From Rhizomys pruinosus (taxonomy: Eukaryota > Chordata > Mammalia > Rodentia > Spalacidae), in the NCBI GenBank assembly GCA_009823505.1, contig VZQC01004541.1, positions 446,299 to 510,298 on the forward strand: 64,000 bases of DNA, read 5' to 3'. This document shows, one piece after another, positions 43,540 through 55,643 of this stretch. The notes under the pieces were generated by a model. That model searched no databases. It had not been told where the DNA came from and saw nothing but the letters and a program-made list of their open reading frames with translations. Position numbers and translations under genes: made by a program. The stretch's first letter is position 1. Every line of letters starts with the position of its first letter.

Positions 43540-43735
43540 TGGCTAAGAGCACTGGCTGCTCTGGCAGAGGTTCCCAGCACCCACACAGCAGCTCCCAACC
43601 ACCTATAACTCCAGTTCCAGAGGATCTGATGCCCTCTACTGGACTCTGCAGCTTCCTGCATGCAAATGGTACACAAACTCACACAGACACACATCCATAC
43701 ACATAAAGATAATAGATAAATAAATAATATTTTTT
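43540..43735 (+). mobile_element. B2-type SINE
   Basis: 'ggctaagagcactggctgct', 'aactccagttccagaggatc', tail AATAGATAAATAAATAA. Confidence 0.85.
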
Positions 43736-43747
43736 AAATCAGTAAGT

Positions 43748-43915
43748 TGGAGCTGGAGAAATGACTCAGCAGTTAAGAGCACTGGCTGCTCTTGCAGAGG
43801 ACCCAGATTCAGTTTGCAGCAGTCAATTATGCCAGTTCCAGGGGATCTGATACCCTTTTCTGGTCTCCACGGGCATTGCATGACATGAGAACACTTACAT
43901 ACATGCAGTGAAGCA
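43748..43915 (+). mobile_element. B2-type SINE
   Basis: GGAGCTGGAGAAATGACTCA head, 'tgccagttccaggggatctg', no clear A-rich tail. Confidence 0.85.
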
Positions 43916-45149
43916 CTCATGCAGCAGCTGAGGGAGGATGAGCTAGGACCAGGACACTGAGGTATGAAAGACACTGACACCCAGGTCCCACAGCCTTGGC
44001 CATTGAGAACAAGTACCCAGGCTGGTCTGGGATCAGGAACCAGAGGACTTTGCCCATGGTCAGAATATCCAAGACCCATGTATGTTCCTGTGGGTCCTCT
44101 CCTTCCCATGTTCTACCCTGAACCTTCCTCCAGGCCAAGCACACTACCCCAGGCCCCTGTTTGACCCGGCATCATACACTTCCCATGCCAGAGCACGACA
44201 GCAGCCAGCCATCAAGACAACCTCACGTTGCCCTCCCCTGTAGAACCTGCCCTCTCAGGACACTGCCTGGGGCCTGGTCCCCAAGCACCCAGCCATTGCC
44301 AAGCCGGCTAGGCACCTATCAGGAAGGCCAGGCCAGGACTCTTCTTGCAGACCCACAAGGCTCAGCAGCCACCCTTCCTTCCTTCCCACCAAGCCCTCCA
44401 CTCAGAGCAGTTGTAATAGTTCAGCACAAACAGGCAGGGACAGGTCTCAGACGACAGTCCTTATGAACATAGTTAAAGGAGAAAGTGATTCTTCTGCAAC
44501 AATTCTAACAAGACCCAACCCCCCAGGTGGGAGCCAGCCCCTTCTAGGAAGCTTTCAGAAGCAAGGAGGCTACCAGGTGCAGAGCAGAGTGGTTGCTGCC
44601 CCATGATATCACCAAGGCAGATAGAAGCCTGGTTGTTGCTCAAGAGCCTGCAGCCCTGCCTCCTCTTCCTATTTCTTCTCACCAGAATGGACTCCACCCA
44701 CGAGATGGCAGAGTACACGGTAAGGTAGTGGTTCAGCCACTCATCATCCAGGGTCCCAGCTCATCTTTCTGTCCCTAAGAAGGACCCACCAGAGACAGCA
44801 CCAAAGACAAAAGGGTCTAGGGATTAAGAGCACAACTCCAGTCCGTAGAACAGGCAGCCCGAGTGGCCAGTCAGGGACACATGGGTGAGAGCAGCCACAG
44901 AGCCCCCAGTAGATGTTGGAGCTCCAAGTCTTGGGCAGTGAGTGCCCGGCCCATGGGACAATGCCACTTCCCCTTAGGTGTCATCCCTCTGGCCAGACTG
45001 CTGGACAGCCTGTGATGGCCCAGGGTGGGCATCATTCAGCAGACCAGAGGGTCTGCAGAGACACTTTGCTTTGCTTGAATCTCAGTGAACTTCACTGGCC
45101 ACAGACACTGTGGAACCAGTGTCACCTCATGCTCCTGCCCCCACCAACC
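43916..45149. other. No gene seen
   Basis: Repeat-poor, moderately GC-rich unique DNA. Frames of up to 157 codons have no recognised domains and include SINE sequence. Confidence 0.4.
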
Positions 45150-45159
45150 CACACACACA

Positions 45160-45199
<40 letters not shown>
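45150..45199 (+). repeat. (CA)n microsatellite
   Basis: About 24 CA units with one AA interruption. Confidence 0.95.
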
Positions 45200-45224
45200 A
45201 GGCATCTGAATTCCCCTCGTCAGC

Positions 45225-45545
45225 AAATCGCCATCTGACAAACCGCTGTCATCAATAACTCAGAAACACAGACCCTTTTTATTAGTAACCTCAGCAGTGT
45301 TCAAAAATAATCTGTTACAACTTCTTACTGAAATAATGTAATCACTATGCAGTAATTAGGAACTCATTATGTCATCACGGTGCATGGCTCTCTTCAGGTC
45401 CCTTCCAGCAACTCTCATTGCAGACGGTGATTTATTTTGTTTATGCACAAAATGTATTTCTACAGAGAACTGTTATTTCTGTTTGGAGTATAACTAGATA
45501 CAGTTTTTCAACAAACATATCAATTACTTACAGAAAATACTGAAT
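45225..45545. other. Possible conserved non-coding element
   Basis: Repeat-free AT-rich stretch dense in TAAT-type cores (GCAGTAATTAGGAACTCATT, TATCAATTACTTACAG). A hint from composition only. Confidence 0.25.
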
Positions 45546-45807
45546 TTCTCAAAAGGACATCTTCCCCCTCCCCCCAAGAAAACCCAGGAGACAAGGCTAG
45601 ACGTGAAATGGAGAAACTGGGGGGGAAATCTTCATAACTGCTGTCTTGAATTAGTGAGATCCTAGAAAGCATGGGAGGGATGGCCTCAGGAGCACTGATG
45701 ATACCTAGGGTGGTGGTCAGCGCCGGAGGCAGAGGGATACACACTAGTGGGGGCACAGGAGGGTGCCCGAGTAGATGGCTGCACCTCAACCAGAGACCAG
45801 AAGCCTA
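45546..45807. other. Left flank of the 15-bp satellite
   Basis: Unique GC-rich DNA. An ATG at 45747 opens a frame (MGAQEGARVDGCTS...) that runs into the repeat for 790 codons; nothing shows that it is used. Confidence 0.4.
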
Positions 45808-46489
45808 AAAAGGGGCCACCTAAGAAGGGTCTCCCTAAGAAGGATCTCCCTAAGAAGGGTCTCCCTGAGAAGGGTCTCCCTGAGAAGGATCTCCTTAAGA
45901 AGGGTCTCCCTAAGAAGGGTCTCCCTAATAAGGATCTCCCTAAGAAGGATCTCCCTAGGAAGTCTCTCCCTAAGAAGGGTCCCCCTAAGAAGGATATCCC
46001 AAAGAAGGGTCTCCCTAAGAAGGATCTCCCTAAGAAGGATCTCCCTAATAAGGATCTCCCTAAGAAGGGTCTCCCTAATGAGGATTTCCCTAAGAAGGGA
46101 CTCTCTAATAAGGATCTCCCTAAGAAGTCTCTCCTTAATAAGGGTCTCCCTAAGAAGGATCTCCCTAAGAAGGGTCTCCCTAAGAAGGATCTCCCTAAGA
46201 AGGATCTCCCTAATAAGGATCTCCCTAAGAAGGATATCCCTAAGAAGGATCTCCCTAAGAAGGGTCTCCCTAAGAAGGCTCTCCCTAAGAAGGGTCTCCC
46301 TAAGAAGGATCTCCCTAAGAAGGGTCTCCCTAAGAAGGATCTCCCTAAGAAGGATCTCCCTAAGAAGGATCTCCCTAAGAAGGGTCTCCCTAAGAAGGCT
46401 CTCCCTAAGAAGGCTCTCCCTAAGAAGGATCTCCCTAAGAAGGGTCTCCCTAAGAAGGCTCTCCCTAAGACGGATCTCCCTAAGAAGGG

Positions 46490-46781
46490 TCTCCCTAAGA
46501 AGGGTCTCCCTAATAAGGATCTCCCTAAGAAGGATCTCCCTAAGAAGGATCTCCCTAAGAAGGATCTCCCTAAGAAGGCTCTCCCTAAGAAGGGTCTCCC
46601 TAAGAAGGATCTCCCTAAGAAGGGTCTCCCTAAGAAGGGTCTCCCTAATAAGGATCTCCCTAAGAAGGATCTCCCTAAGAAGGATCTCCCTAAGAAGGAT
46701 CTCCCTAAGAAGGCTCTCCCTAAGAAGGGTCTCCCTAAGAAGGATCTCCCTAAGAAGGGTCTCCCTAAGAAGGATCTCCCT
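46490..46781. repeat. 135-bp higher-order repeat inside the satellite (first pair)
   Basis: AATAAG-variant units recur at 46512 and 46647, exactly nine monomers apart, with the same order of triplet variants between them. Confidence 0.85.
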
Positions 46782-47111
46782 AAGAAGGATCTCCCTAAGA
46801 AGGATCTCCCTAAGAAGGATCTCCCTAAGAAGGCTCTCCCTAAGAAGGATCTCCCTAAGAAGGCTCTCCCTAAGAAGGGTCTCCCTAAGAAGGATCTCCC
46901 TAAGAAGGGTCTCCCTAAGAAGTCTCTCCCTAAGAAGGGTCTCCCTAAGAAGGATCTCCCTAAGAAGGGTCTCCCTAATAAGGATCTCCCTAAGAAGGAT
47001 CTCCCTAAGAAGGATCTCCCTAAGAAGGATCTCCCTAAGAAGGATCTCCCTAAGAAGGGTCTCCCTAAGAAGGCTCTCCCTAAGAAGGGTCTCCCTAAGA
47101 AGGATCTCCCT

Positions 47112-47411
47112 AAGAAGGGTCTCCCTAAGAAGGGTCTCCCTAATAAGGATCTCCCTAAGAAGGATCTCCCTAAGAAGGATCTCCCTAAGAAGGATCTCCC
47201 TAAGAAGGCTCTCCCTAAGAAGGGTCTCCCTAAGAAGGATCTCCCTAAGAAGGGTCTCCCTAAGAAGGGTCTCCCTAATAAGGATCTCCCTAAGAAGGAT
47301 CTCCCTAAGAAGGATCTCCCTAAGAAGGATCTCCCTAAGAAGGCTCTCCCTAAGAAGGGTCTCCCTAAGAAGGATCTCCCTAAGAAGGGTCTCCCTAAGA
47401 AGTCTCTCCCT
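47112..47411. repeat. 135-bp higher-order repeat inside the satellite (second pair)
   Basis: AATAAG variants at 47142 and 47277 are 135 bp apart with the same variant order as 46490-46781, so the pair itself was duplicated (offset 630 bp). Confidence 0.85.
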
Positions 47412-50400
47412 AAGAAGGGTCTCCCTAAGAAGGATATCCCTATGAAGGGTCTCTCTAAGAAGGCTCTCCCTAAGAAGGGTCTCCCTAAGAAGGATCTCCC
47501 TAAGAAGGATCTCCCTAAGAAGCCTATCTCTAAGAAGGATCTCCCTAAGAAGGATCTCCCTGAGATGGATCTCCCTGAGAATGGTCTCCCTAAGAAGGTT
47601 CTCCCTAAGAAGTATCTCCCTAAGAAGGATCTCCCTAAGAATTCTCTCCCTAAGAAAGGTCTCCATAACAAGGATCTCCCTAAGAAGGGCCTCCCTAAGA
47701 AGTCTCTCCCTAAGAAGGGTCTCCCTAAGAAGGATCTCCCTAAAAAGGGTCTCCCTAAGAAAGATCTCCCTAACAAGTGTCTCCGTAGGAAGGATCTCCC
47801 TAAGAAGGATCTCCCTAATAAGGGTCTCCCTAAGAAGGATCTCCCCAAGAAGGGTCTCCCTAAGAAGGCTGTCCCTAAGAAGGGTCTCCCTAAGAAGGGT
47901 CTCCCTCAGAAGCGTCTCCCTCAGAAGGCTACCCTAAGAAGGATCTCCCTAAGAAGGGTCTCCCTAAGAAAGCTCTCCTTAAGAAGGATCTCCCTAAGAA
48001 GGATCTCCCTAAGAAGGATCTCCCTAAGAAGTCTTTCCCTAAGAAGGATCTCCCTGAGATGGATCTCCCTGAGAAGGGTCCCCCTAAGAAGGATATCCCT
48101 AAGAAGGATCTCCCTATGAAGGGTCTCCCTAAGAAGGCTCTCCCTAAGAAGGCTCTCCCTAATAAGGATCTCCCTAAGAAGGGTCTCCCTAAGAAGGATC
48201 TCACTAAGAAGTATCTCCCTAAGAAGGGTCTCCCTAATAAGGATCTTCCTAAGAAGGATCTCCCTAAGAAGGGTCTCCCTAAGAAGGCTCTCCCTAAGAC
48301 GGGTCTCCCTAAGAAGGATCTCCCTAAGAAGGGTCTCCCTAATAAGGATCTCCCTAAGAAGGATCTCCCTAATAAGGATCTCCCTAAGAAGGATCTCCCT
48401 AAGAAGGCTCTCCCTAAGAAGGGTCTCCCTAAGAAGGCTCTCCCTAAGAAGGGTCTCCCTAAGAAGGATCTCCCTAAGAAGGGTCTCCCTAAGAAGGATC
48501 TCCCTAAGAAGGGTCTCCCTAAGAAGGATCTCCCTAAGAAGGATCTCCCTAAGAAGGATCTCCCTAAGAAGGATCTCCCTAAGAAGGATCTCCCTAAGAA
48601 GGGTCTCCCTAAGAAGGCTCTCCCTAAGAAGGGTCTCCCTAAGAAGGATCTCCCTAAGAAGGGTCTCCCTAAGAAGGCTCTCCCTAAGAAGGCTCTCCCT
48701 AATAAGGATCTCCCTAAGAAGGATCTCCCTAAGAAGGGTCTCCCTAAGAAGGCTCTCCCTAAGAAGATTCTCCCTAAGAAGGATCTCCCTAAGAAGGGTC
48801 TCCCTAAGAAGGGTCTCCCTAAGAAGTCTCTCCCTAAGAAGGGTCTCCCTAAGAAGGATATCCCTACGAAGGGTCTCTCTAAGAAGGCTCTCCCTAAGAA
48901 GGGTCTCCCAAAGAAGGATCTCACTAATAAGGATCTCCCTAAGAAGTCTCTCCCTAATAAGGGTCTCCCTAAGAAGGATCTCCCTAATAAGGATCTCCCT
49001 AAGAAGTCTCTCCCTAATAAGGGTCTCCCTAAGAAGGATCTCCCAAAGAAGGTCATCCCTAAGAAGGATCTCCCTAAGAAGGGTCTCGTTAAGAAGAGTT
49101 TCCCTAAGAAGGATATCCCAAGAAGGATCTCCCTAAGAAGTCTCTCCCTAAGAAGGCTCACCCAAAGAAGGGTCTCCCTAAGAAGTCTCTCCCTAAGAAG
49201 GGTCTCCCTAAGAAGGATCTCCCTAAAAAGGGTCTCCCTAAGAAGGATCTCCTTAACAAGTGTCGCCCTAGGAAGGATCTCCCTAAGAACAATCTCCGTA
49301 AGAAGGGTCTCCCTAAGAAGGATCTCCCTAAGAAGGGTCTCCCTAAGAAGGATCTCCCTAAGAAGGATCTCCCTCAGAAGGGTCTCCCTCAGAAGGGTCT
49401 CCCTCAGAGGATCTCCCTAACAAGGTTCTCCCTAACAAGGGTCTCCCGAAGAAGGGTCTCCCTAAGAATTGTCTCCCTAAGAAGGCTCTCCCTAATAAGG
49501 ATCTCCCTAAAAAGGGTCTCCCTAAGAAGGGTCTCCCTAATAAGGATCTCCCTAAGAAGGATCTCCCTAAGAAGGATCTCCCTAAGAAGGATCTCCCTAA
49601 GCAGGGTCTCGCTAATAAGGATCTCCCTAAGAAAGATCTCCCTAAGAAGGGTCTCCCTAAGAAGGATCTCCCTAAGAAGGGTCTCCCTAAGAAGGATCTC
49701 CCTAAGAAGGATCTCCCTAATAAGGTTCTCCCTAAGAAGGATATCCCTAAGAAGGCTCTCCCTAAGAAGGGTCTCCCTAAGAAGGCTCTCCCTAAGAAGG
49801 GTCTCCCTAAGAAAGATCTCCCTAAGAAGGGTCTCCCTAAGAAGGATCTCCCTAAGAAGGATCTCCCTACGAAGGGTGTCCCTAAGAAATCTCTCCCTAA
49901 GAAGGGTCTCCCTAAAAAGAATCTCCCTAAGACGGGTCTCCCTAAGAAGTCTCTCCCTAAGAAGGGTCTCCGTAAGAAGGATATCCCTACGAAGGGTCTC
50001 TCTAGGAAGGCTCTCCCTAAGAAGGGTCTTCCTAAGAAGGATCTCCCAAGGAAGGATCTCCCTAAGAAGTCTCTCTCTAAGAAGGATCTCCCTAAGAAGT
50101 CTCTCCCTAAGAAGGGTCTCTGTAATAAGGATCTACCTAAGAAGGGTCTCCCTAAGAAGTCTCTCCCTAAGAAGGGTCTCCCTAAGAAGGATCTCCCTAA
50201 GAAGGGTCTCCCTAAGAAGGATCTCCCTAAGAAGTATCTCCCTAAGAAGGGTCTCCCTAATAAGGATCTTCCTAAGAAGGATCTCCCTAAGAAGGGTCTC
50301 CCTAAGAAGGCTCTCCCTAAGACGGGTCTCCCTAAGAAGGATCTCCCTAAGAAGGGTCTCCCTAATAAGGATCTCCCTAAGAAGGATCTCCCTAATAAGG

Positions 50401-50469
50401 ATCTCCCTAAGAAGGATCTCCCTAAGAAGGCTCTCCCTAAGAAGGGTCTCCCTAAGAAGGCTCTCCCTA

Positions 50470-50890
50470 AGAAGGGTCTCCCTAAGAAGGATCTCCGTAA
50501 GAAGGGTCTCCTTAAGAAGTCTCTCCCTAAGAAGGGTCTCCCTAAGAAGGATATCCCTACGAAGGGTCTCTCTAAGAAGGCTCTCCCTAATAAGGATCTC
50601 CCTAAGAAGGATATCCCTAAGAAGGCTCTCCCTAAGAAGGATCTCCCTAATAAGGATCTCCCTAAGAAGGATCTCCCTAAGAAGGCTCTCCCTAAGAAGG
50701 GTCTCCCTAAGAAGGCTCTCCCTAAGAAGGGTCTCCCTAAGAAGGATCTCCGTAAGAAGGGTCTCCTTAAGAAGTCTCTCCCTAAGAAGGGTCTCCCTAA
50801 GAAGGATATCCCTACGAAGGGTCTCTCTAAGAAGGCTCTCCCTAATAAGGATCTCCCTAAGAAGGATATCCCTAAGAAGGCTCTCCCTAA
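50470..50890. repeat. 255-bp duplication inside the satellite
   Basis: The rare variants CTCCGTAAG, CTCCTTAAG and GATATCCCTACG occur in the same order starting at 50493 and 50748, a shift of 17 monomers. Confidence 0.85.
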
Positions 50891-53800
50891 GAAGGATCTC
50901 CCTAATAATGATCTTCCTAAGAAGGATCTCCCTAAGAAGGCTCTCCCTAAGAAGGGTCTCCCTAAGAATGCTCTCCCTAAGAAGGATCTCCCTAAGAAGG
51001 ATCTCCCTAAGAAGGGGCTCCCTAAGAACTCTCTCCCTCAGAAGGGTCTCCGTAATAAGGATCTCCCTAAGAAGGGTCTCCCTAAGAAGGATCTCCCTAG
51101 GAAGTCTCTCCCTAAGAAAGTCTCCCTAAGAGGGATCTCCCTAAGAAGGATCTCCGTAAGAAGGCTCTCCCTAAGAAGGGTCTCCCTAAGCATTGTCTCC
51201 CTAAGAAGGCTCTCCCTAAGAAAGATCTCCCTAAGAAGGGTCTCCCTAAGAAGGGTCTCGCTAATAAGGATCTCCCTAAGAAAGTTCTCCCTAAGAAGGA
51301 TCTCCCTAAGAAGGATCTCCCTAAGAACAATCTCCCTAAGAAGGGTCTCCCTAATAAAAGATCTCCCTAAGAAGGATCTCCCTAAGAAGGGTCTCCCTAA
51401 GAGGGGTCTCCCTAATAAGGATCTCCCTAAGAAGGATCTCCCTAATAAGGATCTCCCTAAGAAGGATCTCCCTAAGAAGGCTCTCCCTAAGAAGGGTCTC
51501 GCTATGAATGCTCTCCCTAAGAAGGGTCTCCCTAAGGAGGATCTCCCTAAGAAGGGTCTCCCTAATAAGGATCTTCCTAAGAAGGATCTCCCTACAAAGG
51601 GTCTCCCTAAGAAGTCTCTCCCTAAGAAGGGTCTCCCTAAGAAGGATCTCCCTAAGAAGGGTCTCCCTAAGAAGTCTCTCCCTAAGAAGGGTCTCCCTAA
51701 GAAGGATCTCCCTAAGAAGGATCTCCCTAAGAAGCCTATCTCTAAGAAGGATCTCCCTAAGAAGGGTCTCCCTAAGAAGTCTCTCCCTAAGAAGGGTCTC
51801 CCTAAGAAGGCTCTCCCTAAGAAGGGTCTCCATAAGAAGGATCTCCCTAAGAAGGGTCTCCCTAAGAAGGATCTCCCTAGGAAGTCTCTCTCTAAGAAGC
51901 CTCTCCCTAAGAAGGATCTCCGTAAGAAGGATCTCCCTAAGAAGGATCTCCCTAGGAAGTCTCTCCCTAAGAAGGCTCTCCCTAAGAAGGATCTCCCTAA
52001 GAAGGATCTCCCTAAGAAGGGTCCACCTAAGAAGGCTCTCCCTAAGAAGGATGTCCCTAATAAGGATCTCCCTAAGAAGGATCTCCCTAGGAAGTCTCTC
52101 CCTAAGAAGGCTCTCCCTAAGAAGGATCTCCCTAAGACTGCTCTCCCTAAGAAGGGTCTCCCTAAGAAGGTTCTCCCTAAGAAGGGTCTCCCTTATAAGG
52201 ATCTCCCTAAGAATGATCTCCCTAATAAGGATCTCCCTAAGAAGGATCTCCCTAAGAAGGCTCTCCGTAAGAAGGGTCTCCCTAAGAAGGCTCTCCCTAA
52301 GAAGGGTCTCCCTAAGAAGGATCTCCCTAAGAAGGGTCTCCCTAAGAAGGATCTCCCTAAGAAGGATCTCCCTAAGAAGGTCCTCCCTAAGAAGGCTCTG
52401 CCTAAGAAGGATGTCCCTAATAAGGATCTCCCTAAGAAGGATCTACCTAGGAAATCTCTCCCTAAAAAGGGTCTCCCTAAGAAGGATCTCCCTAACAAGT
52501 GTCTCCCTAGGAAGGTTCTCCCTAAGAAGGATCTCCCTAAGAAGGGTCTCCCTAAGAAGGATCTCCCTAAGAAGGATCTCCCTAAGAAGGGTCTCCCTCA
52601 GAAGGGTCTCCCTCAGAAGGGTCTCCCTAAGAAGGATCTCCCTAACAAGGGTCTCCCTAAGAAGGTTCTCCCTAAGAAGGGTCTTCCTAAGAATTGTCTC
52701 CCTAAGAAAGATCTTCCTAAGAAGGGTCTCCTTAAGAAGGTTCTCCCTAAGAAGTGTTTCCTTAATAAGGATCTCCCTAAGAAGGGTCTCCCTAAGAGGT
52801 ATCTCCCTAAGAAGGATCTCCCTACGGAGGATCTCCCTAAGAAGGGTCTCCCTAATAAGGATCTCCCTAAGAAGGATCTCCCTAAGAAGTGTCTCCCTAA
52901 GAATGCTCTCCCTAAGAAGGGTCTCCCTAAGAAGATTCTCCCTAAGAAGGGTCTCCCTTATAAGGATCTCCCTAAGAATGATCTCCCTAATAAGGATCTC
53001 CCTAAGAAGGATCTCCCTAAGAAGGCTCTCCGTCAGAAGGGTCTCCCTAAGAAGGCTCTCCCTAAGAAGGGTCTCCCTAAGAAGGATCTCCCTAAGAAGG
53101 CTCTCCCTAAGAAGGGTCTCCCTAAGAAGGCTCTCCCTAAGAAGGGTCTCCCTAAGAAGGCTCTCCCTAAGAAGGGTCTCCCTAATAAGGCTCTCCCTAA
53201 GAAGCCTCTCCCTAATAAGGATCTCCCTAAGAAGTCTCTCCCTCCGAAGGATCTCCCTAAGAAGGATCTCCCTAATAAGGATCTCCCTAAGAAGGATCTC
53301 CCTAAGAAGGTCTCCCTAGGAAGGCTCTCCCTAAGAAGGGTCTCCCTAAGAAGGCTCTCCCTAAGAAGGGTCTCCCTAAGAAGGATCTCCCTAAGAAGGA
53401 TGTCCCTAAGAAGGGCCTCCCTAAGAAGGATCTCCCTAAGAAGGGACTCCCTAAGAAGGATCTCGCTAAGAAGTCTCTCCCTAAGAAGGACCTCCCTGAG
53501 ATGGATCTCCCTGAGAAGGGTCTCCCTAAGAAGGGTCTCCCTAAGAAGGCTCTCCCTAAGAAGGATCTCCCTAAGAAGGATCTCCCTAAGTAGGATCTCC
53601 CTAAGAAGTCTCTCCCTAAGAAGGATCTCCCTGAGATGGATCTCCCTGAGAAGGGTCTCCCTAAGAAGGGTCTCCCTAAGAAGGATCTCCCTAAGAAGGA
53701 TATCCCTAAGAAGACTCTCCCTAAGAAGGGTCTCCCTAAGAAGGGTCTCCCTAAGAAGGGTCTCCCTAAGAAGGATCTCCCTAAGAAGGATCTCCCTAAG

Positions 53801-53899
53801 AAGGCTCTCCCTAAGAAGGATCTCCCTAAGAAGGATCTCCCTAAGAAGGGTCTCCCTAAGAAGGCTCTCCCTAAGAAGGGTCTCCCTAAGAAGGATCTC

Positions 53900-55643
53900 C
53901 CTAAGAAGGGTCTCCCTAATAAGGATCTCCCTAAGAAGGATCTCCCTAATAAGGATCTCCCTAAGAAGGGTCTCCCTAAGAAGGATCTCCCTAAGAAGGG
54001 TCTCCCTAAGAAGGCTCTCCCTAAGAAGGGTCTCCCTAAGAAGGATCTCCCTAAGAAGGGTCTCCCTAAGAAGGATCTCCCTAAGAAGGATCTCCCTAAG
54101 AAGGATCTCCCTAAGAAGGATCTCCCTAAGAAGGATCTCCCTAAGAAGGGTCTCCCTAAGAAGGCTCTCCCTAAGAAGGGTCTCCCTAAGAAGGATCTCC
54201 CTAAGAAGGGTCTCCCTAATAAGGATCTCCCTAAGAAGGATCTCCCTAATAAGGATCTCCCTAAGAAGGATCTCCCTAAGAAGGATCTCCCTAAGAAGGG
54301 TCTCCCTAAGAAGGCTCTCCCTAAGAAGGGTCTCCCTAAGAAGGTTCTCCCTAAGAAGGGTCTCCCTAATAAGGATCTCCCTAAGAAGGATCTCCCTAAT
54401 AAGGATCTCCCTAAGAAGGATCTCCCTAAGAAGGATCTCCCTAAGAAGGGTCTCCCTAAGAAGGCTCTCCCTAAGAAGGGTCTCCCTAAGAAGGATCTCC
54501 CTAAGAAGGGTCTCCCTAATAAGGATCTCCCTAAGAAGGATCTCCCTAATAAGGATCTCCCTAAGAAGGATCTCCCTAAGAAGGCTCTCCCTAAGAAGGA
54601 TCTCCCTAAGAAGGATCTCCCTAAGAAGGGTCTCCCTAAGAAGGCTCTCCCTAAGAAGGGTCTCCCTAAGAAGGATCTCCCTAAGAAGGGTCTCCCTAAT
54701 AAGGATCTCCCTAAGAAGGATCTCCCTAATAAGGATCTCCCTAAGAAGGATCTCCCTAAGAAGGCTCTCCCTAAGAAGGGTCTCCCTAAGAAGGCTCTCC
54801 CTAAGAAGGGTCTCCCTAAGAAGGATCTCCCTAAGAAGGGTCTCCCTAAGAAGGATCTCCCTAAGAAGGATCTCCCTAAGAAGGATCTCCCTAAGAAGGA
54901 TCTCCCTAAGAAGGATCTCCCTAAGAAGGGTCTCCCTAAGAAGGCTCTCCCTAAGAAGGGTCTCCCTAAGAAGGATCTCCCTAAGAAGGGTCTCCCTAAG
55001 AAGGATCTCCCTAAGAAGGATCTCCCTAAGAAGGATCTCCCTAAGAAGGATCTCCCTAAGAAGGATCTCCCTAAGAAGGGTCTCCCTAAGAAGGCTCTCC
55101 CTAAGAAGGGTCTCCCTAAGAAGGATCTCCCTAAGAAGGGTCTCCCTAAGAAGGATCTCCCTAAGAAGGATCTCCCTAAGAAGGATCTCCCTAAGAAGGA
55201 TCTCCCTAAGAAGGATCTCCCTAAGAAGGGTCTCCCTAAGAAGGCTCTCCCTAAGAAGGGTCTCCCTAAGAAGGATCTCCCTAAGAAGGGTCTCCCTAAG
55301 AAGGATCTCCCTAAGAAGGATCTCCCTAAGAAGGATCTCCCTAAGAAGGATCTCCCTAAGAAGGATCTCCCTAAGAAGGGTCTCCCTAAGAAGGCTCTCC
55401 CTAAGAAGGGTCTCCCTAAGAAGGATCTCCCTAAGAAGGGTCTCCCTAAGAAGGATCTCCCTAAGAAGGATCTCCCTAAGAAGGATCTCCCTAAGAAGGA
55501 TCTCCCTAAGAAGGATCTCCCTAAGAAGGGTCTCCCTAAGAAGGCTCTCCCTAAGAAGGGTCTCCCTAAGAAGGATCTCCCTAAGAAGGGTCTCCCTAAG
55601 AAGGATCTCCCTAAGAAGGATCTCCCTAAGAAGGGTCTCCCTA
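53900..55643. repeat. 150-bp higher-order repeat domain, most homogeneous part of the satellite
   Basis: GCT-type units recur at 54794, 54944, 55094, 55244, 55394 and 55544, each 150 bp apart, with an identical ten-monomer variant order. AATAAG markers at 53918, 54218, 54368 and 54518 follow the same 150-bp register. Near-perfect identity suggests recent expansion. Confidence 0.9.

Noticed and set aside
45747..48119. Histone H1-like or nucleolar Lys-Pro repeat protein starting at 45747
   Set aside because: Only composition is suggestive. The leading 23 residues are unrecognisable and the frame is lost by a one-base indel near 47932.
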